From Acanthochromis polyacanthus (lineage: Eukaryota > Chordata > Actinopteri > Pomacentridae): DNA of 64,000 nucleotides. Under the pieces are notes generated by a model. It ran no database searches, was not told the DNA's origin, and saw only the letters and a list, made by a program, of their open reading frames with translations. This document shows, piece after piece, positions 13,901-25,456 of the stretch; the first letter of the stretch is position 1; the number at the start of each line of letters is the position of its first letter. The DNA lies in contig NC_067118.1 in assembly GCF_021347895.1 (NCBI RefSeq), positions 36,879,755-36,943,754 of the forward strand, written 5' to 3'. A program made the position numbers and the translations under genes.

Positions 13901-16171
13901 TGTGTGTGTGTGACCTTAAATGGGCAGAGATCAACCTGAAGCTGCATCATGTTGTGTTGTAAGGAACAGAAAACTGAAAACATTACTTCACGCAGGTAAA
14001 TGGCGCAATTATGTGTGTTTATTTGCACAGTTCTAAAGTCAAGCTCAGTGTCTACAGAACTGCAGAAAGCGTGTGCTGTGTTCACTGCAAACGGCCTGAA
14101 ATGTATCTTTATTTTTAGAATTGAAGTAATAAATTTAGATTGAGTTGGAAAATGTAACTATCTATAAAAATAGCTAAGATTCCTGTGTGAATGAACAACT
14201 TACAGAGAGCCAGATATGGCCAAGTTGTCATACAGTTAATCATAAATATTATAAGTGCTCTTCCAAATGCTGCCTGTGTTGCTGTGTGATGATTAGATGG
14301 GCTGATATTCCATTTCTGTTTTATGTTGTACCGAGTGCCCCTGATCTTTGGACCAATGCTTGTCTTCATAATGTTTTCTGCACCTCTGACCTTTAGATCA
14401 GATCATTTTTAGGTTTTGTTTTCGGTATATGTAGATGTTTAATGAGAAACATTTAATTTGCATTAATCTAGCAACATTAGTCAAGATTCTTAAACTTGCT
14501 TGTAAACCTGTAATAACAATTATATTGGTGGTTTAGATGCAGTTGAAACAAGATGTAAGCACAACACTGACATATCACCATCTGAGTTATTCTTAGAATT
14601 TGCTGCAAATTGTTGCTTTTGGAGTAACTTAGATTAGTTTAATTTATAGTAAATCAAATGCGCATCATTTTTTAATCTATGAAGTCTAGAGGAAAATGTC
14701 TGTCTTTGTAGCTAGTAAATGCTCCCCTGTGTACACCAAATAGTTGCATGCTGTCTACTACTTGGTGCTGAGAAGGTAGTGCACAGAGGGATGTAAGCTG
14801 TGGCTTCCTGCTGCGACTGAAATTAATATTTTGTGAATGGTAAGGGTGAAACAAAGCTGTGAAGTTGCAGGCCTGACAGCCAGTCAGTTGACGCTTGCTG
14901 TAAAGCTCTGTAAATCCCTGAGAACCTGGAGAATTTTCAGTAGGTTCATCAGCATCTTTTACTTGTCATGTGATGCAAAGACACCAGTTATTTGAATAAC
15001 ATGTCAGTCAGAAGCAAATGCTTATGTGGGTTGTCCTGGTGGCGTGACTCTGTGATAAGAGTGCCACCTGCGTCTCACCTAGAAACCTTTTAAAACCTTC
15101 TTAAATATCTTGGTTCAAATATTATTTATTGCTCATATTTTTGTAGAGTTCATGCCGTGTTCCAAAGAAGTGGGTCAGGCAGAGCTCGCTGGGAGGCGCA
15201 GGTCGGTGAGGTCCCTCAAACACCTCACAGGTCACTGACCACAGTACAGCTGGCGTTTAAATCTTACACTGACCAGGGAGAAGGAAAAGGAGGCAGATGG
15301 AGACGTGTAAACAGCACTTAACGCTCACAGCCTAAATCATGAACACCCATTTGCAGTCCGATCGGTCTATGCGTTTGCAGCACGATTTGCTCTCATCTCA
15401 TGTTGCAATGTAGCAGAAACCTCATCTCTAAATCATTTTTCCCAGCAGATAATCTCGTGGGAAGTCTGCAGGGTTTGCATTTGTTTAATTAACATTTTAT
15501 CCTTTGGGTGGCGTTTCAGATCAGACTTAAGCCCTGAACACAGTCAGCAGCCGGCCCACAATCTCAGTGGTAGCATGCTGCTTCTAGAGCAAGGTTCACA
15601 GTTCAGCTCCAAGGAGACGAGGAGAGGGAGGGATGCCGGGGGCAGGAAGAAGAGGAAAACTCTGACAAGTTCCAGATTAAGTGATGTCCACGGTTTTCTA
15701 GAAAAAGAGGAGCTTGGTGGGTAAAGGAGCATGTCCTTGAGTGAATGCGGGTCTCGGTACGTGTGCTTGTGACCGCATGTGGAGAATGCTATGAGGAATA
15801 AGTCTGCATAGGTGGTGTGACTGCCCTCCGTGTAGGGCAGAGCTCCTGCTGCCTGAGAGCAGCACCGCTTGCTGAGGTGCAACAGTGGGAGGTACTGAGT
15901 GATACTAGTACTGGACTACATGCACACATGCATGAACACACAAAGAGCAACACACTTGCATGTTAGCGGCGTAGTTTAGTCTCACAGGACGAAAACAGCA
16001 GCTCTCTGCAGGACTGAGAGGAAGAGAACAGGACGGTTACTCCATGACTTCTCCTCCATGATGGGATCTCGGCCAAAAAAATCCCCAAAAAACCTCCCCC
16101 CTCACACCAACTGGTCCAAAATGCCAGTTTGCCTTAATTGGCGCTCAGCTTAGAAATGAAGGGAGGAAGAA

Positions 16172-16173
<2 letters not shown>

Positions 16174-16205
<32 letters not shown>
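16174..16205. repeat. (AG)16 microsatellite
   Basis: Uninterrupted AG dinucleotides. The apparent Ser/Leu-rich minus-strand frame across it is a repeat artefact. Confidence 0.95.
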
Positions 16206-16208
<3 letters not shown>

Positions 16209-16831
16209 AACTAAGGAAGAAAATGCAAGGGAGAAAGAGGTAGGAAAATGAAATGTAAGTGAGCATATTTTGGCAGGATTTCAGCTGGCTGATAGGGTGA
16301 AGAGAGGCTAATGTCAGTGGGGGGTTGGGGAACACGCTGCGAATAAGCAACTGCATGTCCGTTGAACTGAGAGTTGCTGTACCTATTAGTATTCATGCTT
16401 ATGTCATATGAATTCTGTATTTGTGCTTGTTCCTTGTGTAGCTTAAATGTGTGTGCATTATTACTGTACATTGTGAACAGGCAGGATGTACAATGTTTAT
16501 AATATAACGCAAAATCACAAGAACTTTAGGGGGTCGTGTGTATTTGCATGAGCTAATTCACAGCCATAAATCATACTTGAGATTCCACTCTGAACAAGCC
16601 TCCTAAATATGACTGACTGTCTTCTTCACATAGTGGAAACACAGTGCTTTTTCTCTTTTTGGCTGCTTGGCTTAAATAACAAAAATCTTCTATGTACAAG
16701 AGCATCATGCTACAGACAAGCCTTTAGGTCCAGACCAGTGTGAATGTACATGTAATGATCCCCCCGTTATCCACGTCTCTTCATCCACATGTTCACAAGC
16801 ATACGTGTGCAGATGAATCATCTTTAGCGTA

Positions 16832-16857
16832 TGTGTGTGTGTGTGTGTGGGGGGGGG
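16832..16857. repeat. (TG)9 run followed by G9
   Basis: A short TG microsatellite is immediately followed by nine G residues, a G-tract adjacent to a Z-DNA-prone repeat. No other feature. Confidence 0.9.
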
Positions 16858-17809
16858 AAGGAGCGAGGGAGCAAAGGCAACAGATAAAAGGAGAGAGATG
16901 AATGTGTGTTAATGCGCACCTCACGTAACATCCCCCGCTCCTCCCTTCGAGCCAGAGGAGGAACATTTTTTCCATATTTCTGTTAACATTCAGAGCTTTG
17001 TACATGTCTGCGGGGCCAATTCCGTTGCTCATTTATTGAAAGGCTTCATTCCGTATTGAGAAAGGGATGCTGTAGGTGTTGAATGTCAGGGTTGATCCGC
17101 AGAAATGGGTTATTAGTCACAAAAGTCAGCATTTAATATAGCAGCAGATCGGTCCACCCAGTAACTTATGATAATATGAAAAGGATCCTATATGAAATAT
17201 TTGTATTCTAAGCATTTGGGATACTGTTGTTGGAGAAAATATCGATCTATAGAACTGGACTAAACATTTTCTCATGTTTGCTGTTCTTTGAAGCTCAGTA
17301 CACTTTAAGTAATAAGGTCAAGACTTTACATGATCAAAGGGAGAAACCCAACAATTCCCACTTAAGCAAGAACTTTTTGAATGCGGAGAGAAAATACGCC
17401 TTTTCACCAGAATGAAACAAAACCGGGCTCGGGGTGTGCAGCCGCCTGCCTCAACTGGTCGGGGTGAGGAGGGAGTGGAGAGTGAAAACGTGAGCAACTG
17501 AGAAACAACAATAAACACTGAGCGGGTTGGTAAGGCCACTAACCACAGAAACATGTAGGCTCCAGAGCCTTGGATACCTGCAGAAAGTTACAGAATAGAA
17601 GACAGAGCAGACACGAAGTCAGTGATTTGCAAATGTGGCATATAAATATTTGGAAAAGGGGGAAAAAGGGACAGTAGAGGAGAGGTTCCCCCTGCATAAT
17701 GGGAAGATCCTCAGCAGCTAAGGCCTATTGCAATACAACTAATGGCTGGTTTGAGGTCACATCTGCTAGCCTAAACTAAGCTTCAGCACATTATTATGAG
17801 TATAGAGGA

Positions 17810-18860
17810 GGTGTCCCAACCCAATCTAAGAGCTGATTCCACAGCAGACGAGCCTGATAGCTGAAGACTCTACCTCCCATTCTGCTTTTGGAAACTCTTG
17901 GAACCTACAATCTGAGAGTAAAGTGCGCTATTGCCCATAATATGAGGTCTTTAAGGTCTGATGGAGCTTGGTCATGAAGGGCTTTGAATGTGAAAAGAAA
18001 GTTTTTTAATTCCTCTTCTTGATTTTACGTGAAGCAACTAAATAGAAAATGGTATAACAGAAATATGATCTGTCTTGCTGGTTCCTGTCACAACCCTGGT
18101 TGCAGTATTTTGAGTCATCAGGAGGCTTTTCAGAGAACAGTTGGAACATCCTCACAATAATATATTGATGGTTTCGAATGGTCTAGAAGTAAGAAAATCC
18201 TAATTCTGACAATATTGCACTGGTGAAGATGGTTGGCCTGAAGACCAGTTTTATGTGTGAATTCAAGAAGATATCCTGACAAAACAAAACAAACGGTGAC
18301 AAAAAATCTGCTGATGTTCCTGGAGCCAAAGTAAGGCCATTCAGAGTAACTATATGACTAGTTGTGATTCTCATATTGAGGGCCAAACACATTAACTGTC
18401 TTTGTTTAGAAGTCAAAAATTACACATTATCAAGCCCCTTATGTATTTAAGATATACTTGAAGCTTGACTACCCTATTTATTTTTTCTGGCTTCATAAAT
18501 ATCTATAGCAGGGTGTCATCTGCATAGCAATAGACATTTCTGCAGTGTCTCCCAATTACACTGTCTAAGGGAAGCATGTAAAAGTTGAAAAGTATCAGAC
18601 CTACATGACTAGCTTTTCTGTGCATGGAAGAATCATTGTTAACATGAAGAAACTGGAATATCTCTGATAAATATGATTTAAATCAGTATAGTGCTGCTCC
18701 TGTAGTCCATATGACACGTTCGCATGTCTATAATGAAATGGTGTAATCAGTGATGTCAAACACAGCACTGAGATTCAGCAGCACAAGCATAGAGATGAGT
18801 CCATTGTCTGAAGATATGAGAACTTTCACCACTGCTGTTCCTGGGTATTGTTGGCTGAAA
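17810..18860 (-). mobile_element. Decayed antisense L2-like LINE reverse transcriptase
   Basis: The minus strand retains recognisable L2-clade pieces in order: DLNQYYLSDR-like remnants near 18,660-18,690, the RT catalytic box CYADDT at about 18,510-18,530, and the C-terminal stretch ATRVVTGTSKTDHIS at about 18,070-18,120. Several in-frame stops and frameshifts interrupt it, so it is a dead relic. Plus-strand phrases such as CACAGCACTGAGATTCAGCAG match the antisense of a very common teleost repeat. No terminal duplications are visible. It lies antisense to arhgef25 within an intron. Confidence 0.72.
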
Positions 18861-21275
18861 CACCTCAATGAAGATGCTTTTTAAGTAGAGGTTTAATTGC
18901 AGCGTTCTTAGAAATCTGCACAGCCTAGATAGTTCATCAAAATATAATGATCTAATATGCAACTTCTAATTGGGGGTAGAACATCCTTGAGTAGTTGGGA
19001 TCAGATCTAGATCAGATTTGGACAAAGCAATAGTTAGAGAGAAATCTACAGGAGAGAAGTATAATAAATACGAACTAAAGACACTGTGGTTGACGATACA
19101 TCTGTGACAGTTGTGGAAAGAATGAGGTGATTTTTTTTTTCTCTAAAAGCGACAATTTAAAAGCAATGTACAAATACCCCTCACTGCTTTTCTTGTAGAA
19201 ACACACTCCTGCAGCTTCTGCCTTAAGAGCACATGAAAGGATTCTCCTGCTTTCACTTCATGATTTGTGAATGCATCTCAAGAGCAATGCATTCTTTATC
19301 ATTTCTCCACTACCAAGCTGTTGTTTGTGCTGAATGATAGTGCGGGCAGCGTTTGTTCAATTTGTAATGCTCGGCCCTTGGATTCTTTGTTTTTTGTTAC
19401 TTTGAAGTCTTCTGTTGTGCTGTCAAATCTGTTGTTTCTCCGCCTGCTTTGAATTATACTCCTAGGCTCAGACGGTATTTTGCAGCCATATCAGCATCAG
19501 ACAAATGGAGACATTCAGAAACGCTGTTCAATATTCCCCCGGTGACTTGCCCCTTCAATCACAGTCGCTTAAAGCATCCATTATAAGCAAAGAAATTGAG
19601 AGATGGCGAGTGGCTGAGATGGAGAGAGGGAGGTGAACTGTCATCTGTCTGTATCTGAGCAGTGTGTTGAATGTGACAAACCCGTGGATAATACATGTTT
19701 TTACGTTTCTACATCCAGTGCAGAACTTTCTTGTCGCGCATTTTGTAGCTGCTTAAGTTTGCTCTGTTTGTGGGTGAGGGAAAACAGGAATGGTAAGCGA
19801 AAGTTGGCGGGAAGTCTAACATAACTGTGTTTGTGTAGTTTATGTGGCTAGCAGGTGAGGCAGGACCGCTCCTCTGTTTGCTCTATGTCCTGAAGATGAC
19901 AGAAACATCCTGACAGCATTCTGCCGCTACCCTGTCACTGTGGATAGATGGATGCTGGACAGACAGCTCTGCCAACCAGCGAAACACTTGACAGTACACT
20001 TCAGGGATTTGTGTGTGTGTGGTGGTTCGTTGCCAGCTGATACTGAGCCCTCTCTTGTTTCCATTGATGCCCCCAAAGAGGAACCTGAGTGGGTGCTGTG
20101 ACGCTGCCCGTCTTTGTTCTAGCAATCAGGTGGTGATTTCCACACAATCGAATTGTAGCCTGTGAAAGAAGCATGGCGTGATGCGCCCTGCAAAAGTGAG
20201 ATGAGATCACACACTGAGTCATTAGCTCAGCAGCTTCGGGCCTTAGAAACGCTGTTTGTTGGTCAGAAAATAATTGCTTGCATCGCCGAATACACGGTGT
20301 GTCATAAAACCTTTGTCTTTCTCCTTCCTGTGGTGGTTTATCTTTGGTTGTTTACTTGAATGAAGCTGCCTTACTTACTGACATTTGAACAGACTTGGAT
20401 TTCATCTGTAAATGAGGCTAATGAGTCATAATTTAGATGTTAATTCAGTTTAATGTGCTCTGAAATACACACATCTAAATATGGCAGTGTACTGAAATGT
20501 TGGCAATTACAGATCTCTGCAGCTTCCAGGTTTGTCACATTGACTCAGAAGGGAAAACAATGTCACGGTGCACAGAACTCCTTCCTGACACTAGCAGCAC
20601 ACTTGTCTTGAATTAGACACATATGCACATCTAATAATCTGAACACTTAATTTTAAGACATTTAAACAAGCACAGAGATGATTGTGTTGTATCACACACA
20701 CATTTTCTTTTGCAGGAAAACCAAACATAGCAGACTTTTGGTTAAAGGCACTGATGAGTGAAAGCAATCATATTAGCATATACACTTGTTTGCTGTTGTC
20801 CGGGTTTTCAGTGTACAACCAGGTAGTATGATGATGCTACTCTGGTAGACCGCTGGACATATTATGTTAGCCTCCGTGGGCATAAAGAGCAGGAGTGCTT
20901 TTAATTTATGAATTATATATTTTTTTATACAGACCTTTCATTACATTGACCAAAGGGTGGCAGCCACAAAGACGTGATTAAGTAAGTTAATCAGTGATGC
21001 TAAATTAGCTGTAGTGTCAGTGTATCTCTCTGTCTCTGTGTGTTAGCCGTGTAATTTATTGGTGATCTGGCCAAGGTAAAACTTAGGCTCCAGTCTAGAA
21101 TCTCAAACAGGATGAAGTGGGTATTGTTTATGGATGCATGGCATAGTTTTGCCAAAAACGCAAATAAATAACATAAACAAATGACAAATTAGAGTGATAG
21201 GAAATGAGGTGGGATCAAAAATTGCATTTATTAAAGGCAACAACTATTCCAGATTCAAAACTGGCCTCTTTGAAG
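18861..21275. other. Intron sequence, nothing recognised
   Basis: Probably still some diverged repeat up to about 19.1 kb (continuation of the L2 relic). Beyond that there is ordinary AT-rich sequence with no supported exon or element. Confidence 0.45.
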
Positions 21276-22105
21276 TACATGGGGTCTTTGACTTAAGTCG
21301 GAATTCTGTTCCTACGGATCAACGCAAGTCGATTTTCGCTTTAAGTTGGGACTCCGGCGAAAATGTAAACAGAGCCGTTTCGTACATCACGATATCAATC
21401 AGTACTTTGGAAAAGTCATGAATACCAACAACTTTCATGCATGTATGAGTCATTTTACAAGAAGATAACAGAATATTGTAATGGACTGATATTGTTGTTG
21501 ATGTTTCAATGCTTATTGTTCAGTTCCAGATTTACTGAATGTCAGTGAATGTGCCATGTTTAGTTACCTCACCTCTGATTCGCTGAGAGTCAGCAGTAGT
21601 GTGTGCATTGAGTGAGAGAGAGCTGGGAACGGTGGCTAATTGTGGAGCTAAGTTATAGTTTTTGAAGTTATTTTGACGTTAGCTACGACCCACAGTAGCC
21701 TGTGTGAAGATTCAATACACGACCAGAGAACAACAAAGTCTCACTTATTCATCACAGAGGGTCGCTACAATATGTTGCACTGTTTTTACAACTTGCTCTG
21801 ATAATGCTAGTGTTCGTCTGCGTTTTGCCCTGTTCAGAGTGTTTTTTAGGTCTAATTTCACTTCCACGTAGATGACTTTGCTTTTCCTCTAAGCATCAGA
21901 AGAGTCTGACTCATGCATGGGAGAGATAATGAAGGGTAAAAAGTTAGTGAATGCAGCGCAATCCAAGGTGGTGTACAGTTGAAGAATGTAAACAAAGCCG
22001 TCTTATAATGCCACGTCTGCTCGCCAGCTAGTTCCATTTAACCAGTTCTGACGTAACGATGACACGCCGTAGGTCGAGGACGTCGTAAATCGAGGACCCC
22101 CTGTA
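21276..22105. mobile_element. hAT-like non-autonomous DNA transposon (MITE)
   Basis: The two ends are imperfect inverted repeats. The left end begins TACATGGGGTCTTTGACTTA; the reverse complement of the right end begins TACAGGGGGTCCTCGATTTA, about 19 of 26 positions matching. Secondary matches follow inside (AATGTAAACAGAGCCG against AATGTAAACAAAGCCG). The length is about 830 bp with no transposase frame. An 8-bp target duplication could not be identified, so superfamily assignment rests on the TIR style and is tentative. Confidence 0.62.
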
Positions 22106-23600
22106 CTGTATCTACTTGTGTTTTAACCTCTGCCCTCTGATCTCTAAACATGCCAATACCATCTGCGATGAATCTCTTTCTGTGACACAATGGCCTCCCT
22201 TTCATTTGTATTTTATTTTGGTTGTTGCGGCAAAGAAACTTGTGTGTAATCATCTTGCTGTGAGCGATGCATGATAACACTCAACTGCACCACAGTTCAA
22301 CTTATTTGTGCTGAAATATCTTCTTCCATCCTCAGTACATCATAGTATTGATGGTCCGACCCTCAGGATTAAATTCCTGATGCTCAACCATATGAATGTC
22401 GAAGAACACAACTCACTTGTTGCACTTCTATCCTAATGCGCCTTCTGCAGTTGCTTTTCTTCTACAAAGACTGCTGCTTCTTCTCTGGATAATGGCTGCA
22501 GACCCACCTGCTGTCATCACTGACGATCCTCCACATGAAGACTTTCTCATCATGGGCTGCTGATGGACACAGAAGGCGATGTTTGCGCTTTGCTCCAGTT
22601 TGCAATTCATGGTGAAAGCGCAAATGCACACCTGTCAGTGATCACAAAAACACATGCAACACAGAGCCTGACGTTAATTGCGTGCTGTCACGTGGAATCC
22701 TGTCTCATGGCAGTTACTCCTTGCACCTGTTGGCCTTGTTCAGTACGTGCACAACAGGAACAGGAACTTATATTACTACACTATGTCCATTTTTTGATGC
22801 TCAATCAAAAGATTCATTCAGAATATCAGGTTTCATTTTGGAGAGTAGAACAGATCTGGAACTTATTTAGCCTGAGTGATCCACTGAGTCTATAAATTTC
22901 TTTGGTCATTCTGGCCCACAATGAACTACAGTGAATTATTAGGCTAAATGACTAGTGTCTCTCACACACACTCACCAAGATTGCCAACATTGTGAAATAT
23001 GACACCATCTGTTCACTCCATGGAAACACACACACCAAAAAAAAAACACTTTGCTGGCTCCATGATCATAGATGATGAACACAGCAGCCAGTCAATACTG
23101 CAGCAGTCCCAGCCAGGAGAGCCCACGACGATCCACACAAGGATAAATTATTAAAGTGCCAGAAAGTCTCTCGCACACTGTAACGCGCTTACCGGAAAAC
23201 ACACGAGACCCTCAACCTAACATGGCCTGTACTCTGTAAATAGCATTATGTATCACAACAGACCCGGGTGTTACTATTCCAGGGTCAGAGAGCGTGTCAT
23301 TTCATCGGGTTACAGATATCTAAGAGCCCCTGCAAGCATTACCAACGCTAAGATGAGACTCAAGAATGTAGAAAAGAGGATAACAGACAAGATGGGGGGC
23401 AGCAGATGAGAGAGGAAGCAGAAGGAGGCAGGGGAAAAAAACAGCTGAGTGAAGGGAAGACAGCAACGGAGGGCAGGAAGAGAGAAAACTGGGGGAGTGG
23501 GAACCTTATCCTGGAATAGCCAGCAACTAGAGCTGCAGACTCCACCCTTCTCACCCCTCCCCTTACTCTCTCTGTTTCTCTCTCCCTTGCTATCTCTCTC
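22106..23600. other. Intron/upstream region of the exon 1a promoter
   Basis: No gene or element recognised. A CT/GA-rich stretch at about 23,570-23,630 (runs of CTCTCT) precedes the presumed transcription start region of the exon 1a transcript. GA/CT tracts are common near promoters, but no TATA box or initiator is convincing here. Confidence 0.4.
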
Positions 23601-23850
23601 TCTCTCCCTCTCTCTCTCTTCGAAGCAGTCTCCCAGTCTGTCATTTGACCAGGCAGTTCACAGAGGCGAGAGCTCAGCACCAAAAAGAAAGCAGAGGAAA
23701 AAACAGAGACAGAGCGAAGGCGGCACGTTCAGTATTTAGCTTGCTGGAATCTTTCTTTCTTGCTGTTTATTACCAGATATATATTAAAGAAAAACAGTGA
23801 GTGAGGATTACTTCTTTGGCAGCTGCTTTTGTGGACTCTTGGCTTGTTGG

Positions 23851-23883
23851 ATGTGGACTTTAACTCTGTTTGCTGTCAACTGA
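23851..23883 (+). promoter_or_regulatory. Upstream ORF 1 in the probable exon 1a leader
   Basis: ATG through TGA, 10 codons plus stop, in the stretch just upstream of exon 1a. It only matters if transcription starts upstream of 23,850, which is not known. Confidence 0.35.
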
Positions 23884-24023
23884 GGAGGAGGATCAGCTGA
23901 CACATTTTTTTTTCGGGGATTTACACTTTTGAGGAGTGAAACCTCTACTTGTGTGTGTGAGTGACAGACTTGAGGGAGGCCAAAAAGAGAGAAAGAGAGG
24001 TGGGAGAGAGAGAGTGCCGGGCC

Positions 24024-24056
24024 ATGCCCACTTCTGCTCATGGTTCAACAGCATGA
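24024..24056 (+). promoter_or_regulatory. Upstream ORF 2, stop overlapping the exon 1a ATG
   Basis: ATG at 24024 (G at -3) starts a 10-codon frame whose TGA (24054-24056) overlaps the arhgef25 start codon as ATGA. A second out-of-frame ATG at 24040 runs across the start to a TAA at 24113. Such short upstream frames normally reduce scanning to the main ATG. Existence is read directly from the sequence; an effect on translation is inference. Confidence 0.5.
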
Positions 24057-24158
24057 AAGGGGGCCACCATCACCATCGCCACCACAGAGGCTGTGGCTGC
24101 CAACACTTGTTCCGTAAAGTCCTGGCCAAGTGTGGCTGCTGCTATGCCAGAGTCAGAG
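24053..24158 (+). CDS. arhgef25: arhgef25 exon 1a (membrane-anchor N-terminus)
   Basis: 35 codons plus one base, donor GTCAGT at 24159 (phase 1). The start is the only in-frame ATG and has A at -3. The peptide begins [16 protein letters not shown] and continues [16 protein letters not shown]. Cys27, Cys29 and Cys30 correspond to the human Cys23/25/26 reported to be palmitoylated for plasma-membrane targeting; Cys14 and Cys16 match another conserved pair. The six-His cluster at residues 5-11 is unusual: from memory, human has one His there. Confidence 0.93.
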
Positions 24159-25364
24159 GTCAGTGTCACACACAGATGCATAAACACGTTGCTTCTCATT
24201 GAAATTGTTGGACTTTCTTTGCTTTTGGAGATGGTTTATGATTTAAAAATGTGTGTGCGAGTAGTTTTCACTGACTCTCCTCTCCGTCTCCTCAGTATTT
24301 GCTTAGATGTCCACCCATGTCTACCTTATCTCCCCTTCCTTCCCTGTGAGCATATGCTAATCATTTAAATGTAAGCCTCAATCCTCTCCCCTGAGCCTCT
24401 AGCTAAAGCAACAGATGTGTGTCGTACACATCAGAGCAAAAAGAGGGGAAAAAAGTCCTTCCTACAGATGAGACTGTGCAGTGAGGAACAGGAACGAGGA
24501 CGTGCATCACACAGGCTTCCACTGAAAACAGAGAGGAAGAAACAGGGCGACAGTGTGTGTTTGGGATTTGAAAAGTGTCCTCATCATGATGGTTGTGTGT
24601 CATTCAGCTATGTGCAGCACGTGGATGGATGAAACACACAGGGGGGTGGGCGACTGGACTATGAAACATTCCTCTACCCCAAACAGTGGGAGCTGAACAA
24701 AACGGCAGTAATCCCCCCACCAGCACCACCACCTCCCAGCCCTCTCACTGTCTTTACCTCCAACTCTGCTGTTTGTTGTAATGAAGTGTGGCATAAATAG
24801 CAGCGGTCCATTAGAAAAGTGTGGTTGAGTTGAAGCAGCGGGTGGCACGGTATGTAATAACGAAGCCGGTGAGCTCACACAGGCACTGTCATTTGTTTGA
24901 AGTTGACACAAAAGTCAGGACTCGGTGTAACAATCAGCTGACAGCAGCCATAAAAAAAAAATCCAAAACCTCTTACTATCACTGCCTGACAGTTGTTTCT
25001 CTGCCACTGTTGCTGCCTTGTACGCACACACGACCTCTGTCCTGTTGGCTCAGAGGCAAAGTTAAAACAACAGCGGTGTCTAATAGCACTATATGAGTTT
25101 ACACTGCAGTGCCACGCTGTGCGTTTGTTCCCTTTTTACAAGCCTACATCAAAGGTATAAACAGTGGACCTACCCATTGAGGCTCTGTACTTAAGGGCGG
25201 CTGGGGAGTGGTGGGGGGGCTCATGAAGTCGACTTTCATATTGTTGGCCAGCGTTGTTGGATGCATACCTCAGATTCCTTCAGTTTAATCTCTTATGTAA
25301 TGGATATTCTCCTTTTCCATCGCCTACAGCTCCCCACTGCACCTCTGCCGTGTTATCATAGCGA

Positions 25365-25456
<92 letters not shown>

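Larger units (their letters stand above)
10913..17780. other. Intron sequence without recognised genes
   Basis: Intron between exon 1c and exon 2 in the long isoform, and upstream of the exon 1a promoter. Around 11,130-11,420 there is a degenerate T/G-rich tandem pattern (variants of TTTGTNNTTGTTTTG) that explains the open frames there. 15.5-15.9 kb is somewhat GC-richer but shows no coding signature. No exon could be supported. Confidence 0.5.
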
